From assembly GCA_019426215.1 (NCBI GenBank), contig CM033396.1, positions 23,327,101 to 23,391,100 on the forward strand: 64,000 nt of DNA. Direction: 5' to 3'. The stretch's first letter is position 1. Every line of letters starts with the position of its first letter. The stretch comes from Buddleja alternifolia (taxonomy: Eukaryota; Streptophyta; Magnoliopsida; Lamiales; Scrophulariaceae). Under the pieces are notes generated by a model, which did no database searches, was not told where the DNA came from, and saw only the letters and a list, made by a program, of their open reading frames with translations. The translations under genes were made by a program, and so were the position numbers. Below are positions 44,618 to 56,145 of this stretch, in pieces.

Positions 44618-45794
44618 TCATTCGAAACATCATACTTTTGTTAGGCATGAAATTTAGGGGGAATTCACTTTATTTTATGTAATTTATGGGGAACCTACAT
44701 AGGGGGAACCTTAAAAGAACTAACTATATTTAAGTGAATATGACCAAAAATGTTTTCCCTTGCATCGGTCATACGCACTTAGCACCATACACTTAAATCA
44801 TTCGGACGCTTATTACACAAATCTTTCTTAGCGTCTGTGCTTCTTTCAAAACACTAAACGCTTAAGCTTATTCCCAGTCAAGCGCTTAGTAAAATGTATT
44901 TCAAATGAAGCGTACCTTACCCGACGCTAAACAAAAATTAATGGATTAGTCAATCAATGCAATTAATGCTGACTTGACATCTCTTATTTTTGTTCAAGAA
45001 AACCCAAGGGTACTCATTGTTTCTTTAAAAAGTTGGTTCAGCTTATGTACACGTGTAAATACACTCACCATGTATTCTGGGCGAGTACATCTAACGCTGA
45101 ATATTTTAAAATTATACTCTAAAGTAAACACTGACACCAACAGTATGTTGTCATTTATCGAAACCAGTGTGAGAAAAATATTCCATCTTCACATATAAAT
45201 GTTAAACTTTTCATTATTTCACACAAGCGTCAAAAGATTGTAAACAATGTGCTTGAACGCTCAAGCATACAAAGGGATTTGGGAAGAACTTCAAATTTGT
45301 GGAGCGTCAATATAAAACATCCTTGCAAATAATAAAGTATGACGAGCGTCAAATTTCTGATAAAGCAAAATCATATCTACACGCTCCAAATAATCAAAAA
45401 TTGGCGGGCACTTACATAGTTCTTCAAAATGATAGCTCTCAAACAGTTTGTGATGGTATACGTGTCAACATTTCACACGCGCGTGTATCACACTTAAACT
45501 CTGAATCGTCTTATTTCAAATCTCTACTCGGACTTCAAAAATTATATGTGGGAGTTACCAAATGTAACCGTGCCTACCTTTTAAAATTCACGTCCACAGT
45601 TATCTTGCTCAAAGGCTGAGATCTAATTGATTGCCACGTGTCAAAATCCTAACAAAGAGAGAAAACAAAAATTCAAAACTATGTTGCTAAAAAAAACTAA
45701 TTTTGTGCAGAAAAGAACCCATTTCTACTCAAACTCTCTGCAAAAATCTCTCTCTCTCTAAAAGCAAAAATCTCTCAATCACTCCTTCTCACTA
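44618..45794 (+). other. Spacer between pol and the third ORF, with three G-runs
   Basis: 44,653-44,712 carries TTTAGGGGGAATT, TATGGGGAACC and ATAGGGGGAACC, resembling polypurine tracts. The rest is AT-rich with AAGCG motifs. A 106-codon open frame (45,299-45,619) has no recognisable content. The last 110 bp before the next ATG are pyrimidine-rich (CTCTCTCTCTC, then CACTCCTTCTCACTA), like a plant mRNA leader. Confidence 0.5.
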
Positions 45795-48700
45795 ATGGCA
45801 CCCAAGAAATCTGCTGCTACTTCGACTGAAAAAATCTTCAAGGTAACGAGGGTCTTGTGGTGGACTGGAAGTTCTTGTACGAACACCCAAATTGACCTAT
45901 CGGAGATGATGGATTCTGTTACCGAGGCGGGGCTTCAGAAGTTTCTAACCAGATATTCATACATATTTCCTGGTGAAGTCGATCACTTCTGGAGAAATGC
46001 TAAACTGTCAGAAGACGAGACTTCCATCTCTTGTCTATTTCCTATCTCCAAGAAAGAATCCAAGTCATTCACTCTTTCTGCCACCACAATCGCTCATAAC
46101 TTCACCCTACCGAACGAAGGAGCAACCTTGGACACCATCACTGACGAACAAATTGAAGAAGTATGGGTCAGAATCGAGCGTATGATGATGTTCCGTACAA
46201 ACAGTACTTCGAAAAGAAAGATATCGTCAACAGATATCGTGTCTTGGCTGATTTCTGCAGCAAAAACATTGAATGCAGAGTGGGCACTTTTGACAAGATT
46301 AACCCGTTGCAATTTCGCATGATGACCGCCATCCTGCTAAACATCAAAATTAACTGGAGCGCCTATGTGTTCAGCAGATTCAAGAACTGTCTGCGTACTT
46401 CAAACAAACCTTACGGTTTAGTTCTCAGTGACCTGCTATTCAGAGCAGAATGTACATCTTCGGCTGGATTTACTATAGCCAAACACAAATTTTATGGGCC
46501 AAGAATCATTCAGAATCTTTTTAACCCACCAAAGATCGGAGGTGCGGCCAGACCTCTCTCTGAGCGCCAAGTTGTGCGTGAAGCGTCAGACGAGGAGGCT
46601 GAGCGTCCAGCTCCAGAGGAAGCTAAGCGTTCCACTCCGAAGAAAGCCGTGAAACGCCCGGCTGCTACCAAAAGAGGGCTACACGAAAGTCCAAGGCTCA
46701 ACCTATTCCATCTCCTCCGCAGGATGATGAAGCTACGGATGACGATGAAGAGGACAAGATTCCTCCCGTAACCCGAAGAACACTGGAAAACGTACTTAAA
46801 CACATAGACTTCGAAGAACCTACTATTGCACCCACTCAAGCGCCACCGGCTGAAGGGGTGAACGTGAAGCGTATCTTCAAGAGACGCAGAGGACTACGCA
46901 AGCGTCAAGTCGATGTTACTCCTCCAGAGCCTGAGACTACTGAGCCAAGCGCTCAAGCTACTATTGCTGTTGAGACTAGCTCTCAGGGTAAGTTTATTTC
47001 TTCCCACAGCAGTTTCTTACCTACTTATGTAGAAGATCCTCCCCTTATAGAGGATATCTGTTATACAGCTCTTCCTCTAGCCGCTGTTCAAGCGCCCAGT
47101 GATGTCCATCTGGATGTCGATATGACAGATGTCGTCGCCATCGCTCATGCAGCCGCCACAGAATTTGCAGGCTTAGAGCTTGATGAACCTGATGTTCCAG
47201 AGGTTCCACTACTACTCACTCTCCCATCTACAACCGAGGCACGCTCAGACGATCAGAGCGACGCTGACGAAATTATCATTCACCAAAACTTCTTTCAGCT
47301 GGATCCTCTAAAGACAATTGATCACTCAGTTGACTATCTACCCCCAGCGCCCGAAGAAGACTTCTTTCCTACCGGATATAATGAAGACAGTCTTATAAAT
47401 GCGGAGAATGATATCGTCAAACTTATTAAGTTTGATCTCACTGTCCGAGATACCTTGCTCACCTCAGCGCCCCCGCGACAGGTTCAGGAAAGAAAGACCC
47501 CACGAGCAGATGTTGATTTGGCCTATTATCGCGAGTACGGGCACAGCAAACCAACTGGTCTTGCTCTCAGAGATTTCAACATACGAATCTATGACCGTGC
47601 TTATGGACTCATCAATCCCACTGAGAAGCTCTTAAACAGAGAAGGCTACTCTCACTCCTCAACTCTCGTCAACAGTCCTGCAAATATGTTTTCAGCTAAT
47701 CCGCTCCGTTTATGGACGAATAAAGGTGTACATGCCGGAGACCGTCCAGCGTCTGTCCTTGATATGATTCAGACAGAAGCTGATGCTTATTTTGATAGCG
47801 TTTGGAACGCTAATTATGAACCAGACAAGCATCGCTTTGAGGCAATCCGAGATATTCACCAGCAAGGATTTCGAGCTATCCTTAATGCAGGGACTGAGTA
47901 CTGCATGACTGAAGTGAATTGGGCTGAAGCGTATGTTGGGAGCAAATACAAATTCGAAGAGTTGGTCAGTGATCCTCATCTCTTCAGCGCCTGTATCCAT
48001 GATAAGAAGCGAAAATTTGCTCAATATTGCTTACAGAAGCGTCAAAGGAGAATTGGGTCAGTATTGAGGCTGCCTCTGATTCGTCAACACACTGAGCAGT
48101 CCTTACGCGTAGCGTTGCACAGATTTGCAAACACTCCTCTACGATTTGACACTCAAGCGTCTTCCAGCGACAGTTCTTCACCATCTTGCTTGAATTTCAC
48201 TTCAAGTGACTGTGACGACAACTTTCGACTGATGATCAAGCTCATGACTCCCCTCGCTCACTTTGATAGAGTCTTCACAGCCAACCTGCGCTCATGGAAT
48301 GGATCCCGGATAAACTCCTTCACCGGCTATCCACTCCTTCCCTCCATCCGACAGGAAGTTCATAGTCACTATGACTTCGTCTTATCTTCACTGGAAAAAA
48401 CCAAGCGCTTGCTCAAGCTGTCTACCCCTATTTGGAAGACTACTACACAAGTTATGTTCCTGAATCTCAGAAACTCAACGCTCTTCCAACGGACAGGCTG
48501 ATTGGCTTTTCTCAACATTACTGCTCCGATGCTATCTTTTCCATCAGCAGAGCGCCTTCCAGAATCTTTCCAATCACGTACTGGATATCCTTGGTCCAAT
48601 GTACATTAGGGCCATGGATAGTCCACTTCGCACCTTCATTCAAGGTACTTACCTTCCTACTCTACACTTGAATGAACTTCTACAGAGTGCTACATATCCA

Positions 48701-49624
48701 TATGCAGATGAGCCATTTGCCGGCATGGACTTCAACTTTACGGACTTTAGCCGTATCGAATCAGTCACGGTTGAAGCGCCAATTGAACAATAGATGCACT
48801 GCCAGCGCCACCCATTGCCGAAGCGCCTGTTGAAAGGTTGCATGTCTCGCCAGCGCCCATTATTGCTGAGGACTCCACAGATCAACCTCAAGCGCCTATT
48901 CCTGTTGACAGTCCATCTGCTTCTGACTCTACTGCTTCCACAAAGTCTATTATTGACCCGGAGCTTCAAGGGACCGTGTTTGACCCTGCTTATCAAGTCC
49001 CAATGGAATCACTCAAACACACGTCTCGCTTCAAGCTTCCCGTTAATCCTGCGGTTTCTTCTGCTCAAGCGACCGTGACTGAAGGCCTTAAGAAATTTCA
49101 GCAAATGGCTGACGCTACTCAGGCGAGTCACCTGGCCTTGAAAGAAGACATTATCAACCGCTTCACTACTCTAGAGACCTCTCTGACAGACGCTACTCAA
49201 GCCCAACTCCTGGTCATGAAAGAACATTTCGATCAGCGTCTTAACACTCTTGAGGCCTCTGTCGCTCAGATTGCTACTCAAATCAGTCTCCTTACTCAGC
49301 ATTTTATGCCGACTGATGATGGCAATAAGGGGGAAGAGAAGAAGAAAGGGGAGAAGAGGAAACTTCAACATCAAGCGCTCAAGATCCTCCTCCGCCGCCC
49401 AAGCGTCAACATACTACCCCACTCCTCCTCCTATACAAAATAAAGAGCAAGATCCCTATCCATCTTGGGTAACCACTTTTGCCCCTACTGGAGCGCCCAG
49501 TAAAAGAGAAACTCCAAGAGCGCTCTATCCAGATCTTCCAGTACCTTCCAGAGCACTGCTTGAGCAGTTTGACATACCTCTTTCCAGAGCGTCCATTCCA
49601 AATCTACCAATCCAGAAAAAGTAG
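45795..49624 (+). pseudogene. SIRE element 1 third ORF (envelope-like), several frame breaks
   Basis: Consecutive open pieces in changing frames: 45,795-46,322, 46,163-46,771, 46,858-48,501, 48,599-48,793, 48,838-49,443 and 49,250-49,624. Together they cover about 1,200 codons downstream of pol, where SIRE elements often carry an envelope-like ORF. The first two pieces resemble the plant transposon protein-type domain seen at 2-1,186 (FTLSATTIAHNFTLPNEG, then RVGTFDKINPLQFRMM and GLVLSDLL). The middle piece is acidic and proline-rich, with no membrane segment evident; the 48,838-49,443 piece has a heptad-like region (LEDSLT/LEASVAQI style) suggesting a coiled coil, then a basic patch. No signal peptide or transmembrane segment was seen. 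Some breaks may be sequencing indels, given the errors suspected in the nearby LTR. Function is unknown. Confidence 0.75.
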
Positions 49625-50062
49625 CTGCGGAAAGGAAGATGTCTGATCTAAATCGAACCTTCAGAATCTGCTTAAGGTATATGGGTATTGACCAAATGAA
49701 TGGGATAAGCATTACGTTGCTTTCACACAAAGCAATTAGATGAAAACAAGTATATACTCAATAAAGATCATGATGTGATGATGACATTAGAAGATCAAAT
49801 AACTGAGGCAATCCGCGCAGAAATGACCAAGAGATACAAGATCAAGTCACGATCTTGATTGTACTTCTGCTTTTCTTGCTTTCATCTCTTCCTTATTTCA
49901 GTTGTAAAAATGCCTGTACCTTCAATGATATATATAATGCATTTTTCAGCTGAAAACACCTCGTTGAAGCTCAACTAACCTTAACTAACTTACTAACCAA
50001 CGCTAACTTATTTTTTGGCCGTCTAACTCTTGAACTATAAAAGAGTAAGTATTGCCATCATC
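49625..50062 (+). other. 3' untranslated region of SIRE element 1
   Basis: It contains AACACCTCGTTGAAGCTCAACTAACC and TCTTGAACTATAAAAGAGTAAGTATTGCCATCATC. The same sequence is found in SIRE element 2 (58,555-58,670) and, inverted, in SIRE element 3 (62,579-62,695), so it is a conserved 3' signal region of the family. Confidence 0.75.
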
Positions 50063-50075
50063 AAAAAGGGGGAAA
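50063..50075 (+). other. Polypurine tract of SIRE element 1
   Basis: AAAAAGGGGGAAA directly before the 3' LTR. The counterparts are AAAAGGGGGAAA at about 58,675 and, on the minus strand, AAAAAGGAGGAAA at 62,565-62,578. Confidence 0.9.
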
Positions 50076-50076
50076 T

Positions 50077-51878
50077 TGTTAGGAATTTCATGTTAGATGT
50101 TTTGATGATGACAATTAGGATTCCATGTTAGACCCCAAGAAATGTAAAGTATAAAGGCTTTCGTAGAACAAATGTATAAGCGCCTGAAAGCTCGTGTTTT
50201 TATACTAGGCTTGTATTTTTATCTTTATAGAGTTTAGACTAAGAATGTGATACTAAATCACTAGAAGAATTCTGTGTGAGTCTACCAAGTGATGAAGTTG
50301 AAGATCAAGCGTCTGAAGAAGAAACAGTAAAGATAAAGATTAGTCTCAAGCGTCCGTCAAACGCTAAAAGACTATCCCAGGTTACGAACTCAGCGCTCAA
50401 GATTTGTTATGGACCTTAGACCAAGTACTTAACACTAAGTCAATGATAGAATTCTGAGTGAGTCTATCAAAGATAAAGTGAAAGGACAAGCGTCTAAAAA
50501 TCGGGCAAAGATTGTGACCTTCTCAAGCGTCTGATTAACAAAGAAGGCTACTTTCAAAAAGCCTAAACTCCAAAGGCTCAAGCGCCTAGTTCTCAAGCGT
50601 AACCTGAAGATTCAAATCCAAGTTATCAAAGATGCATGAATCAACGGAAATTATTCCCAAACGGAAATAAGACAAGATGCATCAAAAGTCGGATAAGTGC
50701 TATTAAAATATAAGCACTACAACTTATGGGCAAGCCATATCTTTGACCGAGACTGTCAGATTTATGAAACCAAGACCATGCCTAACCAATTAAATATACC
50801 CAAAGTTAGGATTGTCAGAACTCATGGAATGTTTAGGGAAACGAGATTCCAACCGTGTCCAACGGACAAAATCTCATAACAATCTATAAATAACCTTTCA
50901 GCAAAAGGGACACAGAGAACATAGATATAGAAAAACATCTGGACGTAAAAATAAGAAAAAGGGTCCAAAACGTTGCTGAATTTTTTTGAGAAAAAGCTTA
51001 TACACTCCAGAGCCGAAATCCTTTAAGCTTTCTCAAATACATTCCTAGACAGTCACCCATATCTCAAACCTCTTTTTAAGAAGAACCTACACTACTATTG
51101 AGATATCTCCAAGTTGTTTGAACTTTCCAAAAACAAACAAACCGTGACCAAAACCATCAACACCTTCATCTGAGTGAGAAAGCTTGTTGACTTACAAGCA
51201 ATATTTTGTGTAAAAGAAGCTTGTGGAAGAAGATCTCTTGGAGCTGAAATCTGTGTGACCAAGGAGTTCCGAGATCAAGCGTAACTTGCACCATTTCTGA
51301 GTGAAAGAAGCAAGGGGATAGAAGGTCTTTAGTGGAGCTGAAATCTGTGTGACCAAGGAGTTCCGAGATCATATCCAATCTCCTCTATTTTGTAGAAGTC
51401 TCTGTGTGACCCTTCGATAATCATCATAGTGGAAAACCTCCCTGATAAAAGGAGAAGAAGGACGTAGCTGGGATTACATCACCAGTGAACCTTACAAATA
51501 TCTGTGCTATTTACTACTTATTGCTTTACTATTCATATTGCATATTCTTTGATAAAGTTTAAAACAACTAAGCGACTACTTTTAATTAACAAATCGAACG
51601 CTAAGCTATAAAATACTTCCGCTGTGCTAACCCTGATTTAGTGACTAAACTCTGCCCTACTTTGGTAAGCGTTGAAATCACCAAGTCTAAGTTAACTTTT
51701 CCCAAGCGCCTGAAACCAGCGCTTAAGTCATTATCTCAAGCGCCGCACCCAGCGCTCAAAGCTTCCGAGCGTTCAAATACTTCAAAGTGATACGAATTTT
51801 GAAGTCGAAAAAAAGACTTCAGGGTCTATTCAACCCCCCCCCCCTTCTAGACCTTTTCGTATACCACTTGGGACCAAC
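50077..51878 (+). repeat. 3' LTR of SIRE element 1, ends at the assembly gap
   Basis: Colinear with 37,211-39,011 and only one base short of the expected end. Differences: a handful of transitions, a 17-18 bp insertion near 50,650, and more than ten single-base losses in short homopolymers in the second half. Confidence 0.95.
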
Positions 51879-51978
51879 NNNNNNNNNNNNNNNNNNNNNN
51901 NNNNNNNNNNNNNNNNNNNNNNNNNNNNNNNNNNNNNNNNNNNNNNNNNNNNNNNNNNNNNNNNNNNNNNNNNNNNNN
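51879..51978. other. Assembly gap of 100 N
   Basis: Exactly 100 N, the usual placeholder for a gap of unknown size. Sequence after it is not the continuation of the LTR into which SIRE element 1 inserted. Confidence 0.99.
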
Positions 51979-53230
51979 TTGCATTTATCATGTGCAACAA
52001 GCCTTTGAACCCTTGAGTTATCTCAAAGGATGAGTTATATTCTCATGGGGTTTGCATGCGATATACCCACAAAATCGAACGATGTTAAGCTCAAACCAAC
52101 CGAGACAACTTGAAATAAGAACTATGATGCAATGGCACGAATCAAGTGACAATGAAGCTCAACAATATTTAACACAAATGAAGACAATACTCATTCAACA
52201 CCTCGAATAGAACCATTTTCCAAAGGGTGTAGTGGGATAATATCTAGGGCATTATGATCGAAGGCATCCCTACCATGCTCGGAAACATTCCCCATATCTA
52301 CCAACTTTCGATAGATCCTAAGCTTATCGAATCATTGGCAACTTTATCATAATTGTACTCATTCCATTCACATTACATTGACATTTCATGTTGAAACAAT
52401 TTAGCTTATAACAACATAAGGCCTTGTGCGATGTTCTACCCCCTTAGATCTTCTTGCCACCTATGTACGGGCTTTGGTCAACACCTCCCAAACCGAACAG
52501 TTTTAGGGTGCTAAGTGTTAAGACACTCCTATGAATTTAATCACCCGAGTGGCAAAGGCTAGGAAATAGAACGAGGTCTTTTATTCACTCATCCCGATTG
52601 GCTTGGCAAAGCTCAAATTAGCTCAACGAGTATAGATATGGGGCAATGGTGCTTTGGTGACCTCCAATACTCGTTGGCCTGACTGAATTTTTGAGGTCAT
52701 ACCAATCTCATCCAATCATTCATTCGATTAACACAATTACGAATCCATAAGCAACTAATCATCTCAGGACAACATGAAAAATCTAGGCTAATATATCCGG
52801 GGGTGCTCCTCACATGTCTCTAGATGGGTAACCCTTTTCAATCCCTCAACCTTCAACTTATGTGCAACGTGTATCATCTAAGGAAGATTGCTTCTCAACT
52901 AAGGTTGAAATGAGCATAATCAAGATATGTAATTTTACATTTTAGACCATTATTAGAAACATACAAAATATCATGCCATTATCTCGAGTTCTCAAGTCTA
53001 ATTGCCCAATTGGCAAGCTAATATCCTAGAACAAAATTTTTTATGCTTGATTTTTCTCAAACATTTAGAACAAAATACATGCAATAGCAATGGTTCCCCC
53101 CAAACTTGAGCTAAAAACAAGATCACATGACATATAAATCAATAAGTGCTACTCATACCACCCCCCCCCCAAACTTAAACCACACATTGCCCTCAATGTT
53201 GACTCAATCATACACACTCAATAGGGGGTA
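51979..53230 (-). other. 3' untranslated region of an Athila/Tat-type element
   Basis: Minus strand near 53,215-53,150: GAGGGCAATGTGTGGTTTAAGTTTGGGGGG, closely resembling the G-rich 3' region near 1,475-1,513 in plan; a second TTTGGGGGGAACC lies near 53,095. No open frame of note occurs. The 3' LTR expected further down is not in the window and presumably lies in the gap. Confidence 0.6.
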
Positions 53231-53461
53231 AACGAGAGGGCTACAACAAGGGTGCTAAAAAGTAAACCTTAATCACGTGAAATCCTCTCAAGCTCAAAAT
53301 CCGCAATGAAAAATTCTCCAAAGCAAAACTCGGCTACTACATGTCATGTACTCACAATACCAACCGTCAAGACTCAAAGAGAAGCATGCCAAAAGTGCAT
53401 GCTTAATAAACATAAAAAACAACTACACAAGACAAAAACGAAAATAAAAGAAAAAAAACGT

Positions 53462-55641
53462 ATAACTTGGGTTTGCCTCCCAAGAACGCTTGTTTATAGT
53501 CATTAGCTTGACTTTGTGCTCTTTGAAGTTCAAATAGGTGGCCCATTTAGAAGACAATATCCTTGTCATTTCTCCTTTTATCCTCATGTCCCACTCGCCT
53601 CACTCATATTGCGGTGTTTTGATATTAGCCCTTCGTGCCGGATTTGTCTTATCGATCGCACGAACACGTTGATGTGGTGGAATGTACTTCATACATAAAT
53701 CCTCCATAAATCCTCTTTTCTCACCTTGTCTTGTTTATCATCGGGAATCTCATCCTCCAACTCGAGAGTGCCCATAGTCTTGCTACTTGCACATTTCTCA
53801 TCAAGCAAAGGGTTAATAGCATTGACATTTCAACAAGTAAGATCATCCATGGATGCTTTCATGTCATTATAAGCATCGAATATTACTTTTTCATCTTCTA
53901 CCTTCAATGTCAACTTTCTTTTTCTGTCGATCTTGGCATTGCTAGTGGCTAGGAAAGGTCTTCCTAGGATCAAGGGAACATCAATGTCGCTATCCATCTC
54001 GAGAACCACAAGTCAACCGGATAGAAAACTTGTCGACTTGTGCAATGACATTGTCGATAATCACCTTTGGGTGCATGATTGAGCGATCCACCAATTGTAA
54101 AGACATGGATGTTGTCTTAGGATCTCCAAGGCTGAGCTTCTTAAAAATAGAGTAAGGAAGGAAGTTGATGCTTGCTCCCGAGTCACAAAGAACTCTCTCG
54201 AATGTAAGGTGCCTAATAGTGAAAGGAATAGTAAGGCGGCCCGGATCCTTGAGCTTTTAAGGAAACTTGTTAAGCACAATGGCCGAGCACTCCTCGGCTA
54301 GGCATACCATCTCGTTCGCTTCCCATTTCTTCTTGTTGGTAAAGATGTCTTTGAGGAATTTAATGCAATTGGGCAATTGCAAAATAACATCAATAAAGGG
54401 GATGTTGATTCGAACTCCACGAAGAATAGCTACGATTCTAAAGTAGCTTTGATCCATCTCCTTTCTATGCTTATGTTGAGCCAAGGGAAAAGGTAGACAT
54501 ATCTCAATGGGTGGAGTAGGAGTCGGAGGTGAAGAACTAGAAGCGAAAGAGGCAGGAGGTGGCACTTAGGCATCAGAAGGGTGGCGCTCGGGCGCCATGA
54601 TGCGTACCGAATCATCATTTTCCTTCAATTTTGTTCCTCTCCTCAAGGTAACCGTGTAGCATTGCTCTTTAGGATTCTTTTCTATGTCACTTGGTAGAGT
54701 TCCCGGGGCTCTTCCACTCACTGCGGTTGATAGTTGTCCCATGTGTGTTTTGAAATCTTTTATTTCCATGAACATGTCATACGTCATGTTTCGGAGGTCA
54801 TTGAATGACGCATCCGACTTTTTAATGTGCTCATCTAGATTTTCATCGGTTGTTGGGGGCCTAACTTGCCCTTTTGCTTGAAAATTACCTTGCCTTTGAG
54901 CTTGGTTATTGTTGAATGGAGGCCTTGGTGCTTGATAAATACCGGGATGGGCATTTGTGCCGGATTGGGCCTCTTTGGAAAAATTTCGGGCAATTGGAAG
55001 TTCACTTGAGGTTGGTTGGCATTTCCAACATAGTTTACATTGCCAACCATTGGTTCCAAAGCTACTTTTTCTTCCAAATCTTGAAAAAGCTACTTTTATG
55101 GTGGTATGACCTCTTCATCATCGGGATAGAGCTCATCTTCCTGGGCTAATTGTTCAATCTTGTCCCACCCATTTTGGCAATCCAAACTGAAGAGATCACC
55201 GCCCACACCAACATTAAACCTATTTCTAATGCGTGATCGGACTCCATCATAGAAGTGTAACACTTGCTCATTCAACCCAAAGTTGTGATCCGTGCATTTC
55301 CTAGGCATGCCTTTATAACGAGCCCAAGTCTCGGCTAAGGATTCATTATTCCTTTGCCTAAATCCTTTGATGTTGCTCCGAAGCTCGTTGATCTTGGAAA
55401 GTGGGAAGAATGTTTTCAAGAAAGCGTTGAGTAACTCACCCCATGTTGTGGTGGATTGAGGTGGTAGATATTTGTACCATGTGGTCACCTTGACCTTAAG
55501 TGAGAAGTGGAAGACTCTAAGACGGATTGCATCTAGATCTCTTGGATGAAATTGAATAGTCATGAGGGCATCGTCTAGAGTCTCCAAATGTGCATGAGGC
55601 GATTTATGAGGCTCACCATAGAACGGTTCACCTTGCACCAT
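53462..55641 (-). pseudogene. Athila/Tat-type gypsy gag and protease, RT-integrase deleted
   Basis: Minus-strand order: gag from 55,641 (SPHAHLETLDD, RLRVFHFSLK, TWGELLNAFLKTFFP, RQRNNESLAETWARY, LHFYDGV), gag C-part in other frames to 54,566 (THMGQLSTAV, GTLPSDIEKNPKEQC), then the protease region with VLCDSGASINFLP (DSGAS codons at 54,184-54,170) and LILGRPFLA. The RT, RNase H and integrase that should follow are missing: by about 53,500 the sequence already reads the conserved pol end, NKR.WEANPSY (GGGAGGCAAACCCAAG). Stops and frameshifts separate the gag pieces. It is a deletion derivative that could only be mobilised in trans. Confidence 0.85.
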
Positions 55642-56116
55642 ACTATTTCAATGAGATGGTGGTGTGACTCTGGGCAATCGTGTGTCGTTCGGTGCATAGA
55701 AGTTGGGCAAGACCACGGGCCCCGGTATGGTGTGGACCCTCGGTGGTAGACTACCCCGGACCGACAAAAGTTGTTGAGGAAGAGGTGATTGCATAGCTTG
55801 CAGAATGCTTTATAACCACTCCTGATTCTCCGATAAGTTCATATCTATCGGGAAACGTGCATTCGGATTTGGTTGATAGAGATTGTGCGCAAACATTCCT
55901 CAAACGTGTCTACTAGCCCGGAGAACATTTAATTTTGGGCTCAAACTCAAGTAAAGGCTCGTTGGAGGAGTGAGTCATGCACCAAGAACAATCAAGTAAA
56001 GCCCAAGAAACGAAATTAGACTAAAAGAAAAATAAAAGAAAAGCAAGAAATAAACGAAAAAACTAAGAATTATGAAAGCGTAAAAGGAAATCAAAAAATC
56101 CTAAAATAAACAAGTC

Positions 56117-56134
56117 CGCCCGGAAATGGTGCCA
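56117..56134 (-). other. Primer-binding site of the Athila-type element
   Basis: Minus strand TGGCACCATTTCCGGGCG, a variant of the TGGCGCCGTTGCCGGGG type used by Athila/Tat elements. Confidence 0.75.
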
Positions 56135-56145
56135 AAAACTTTACA

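Noticed and set aside
45299..45619. 106-codon plus-strand frame between pol and the third ORF
   Set aside because: No recognisable motif and no sign of a leader; probably chance. It is mentioned only as part of the spacer.
51787..52008. Open frame across the N gap
   Set aside because: It exists only because the N stretch has no stops.
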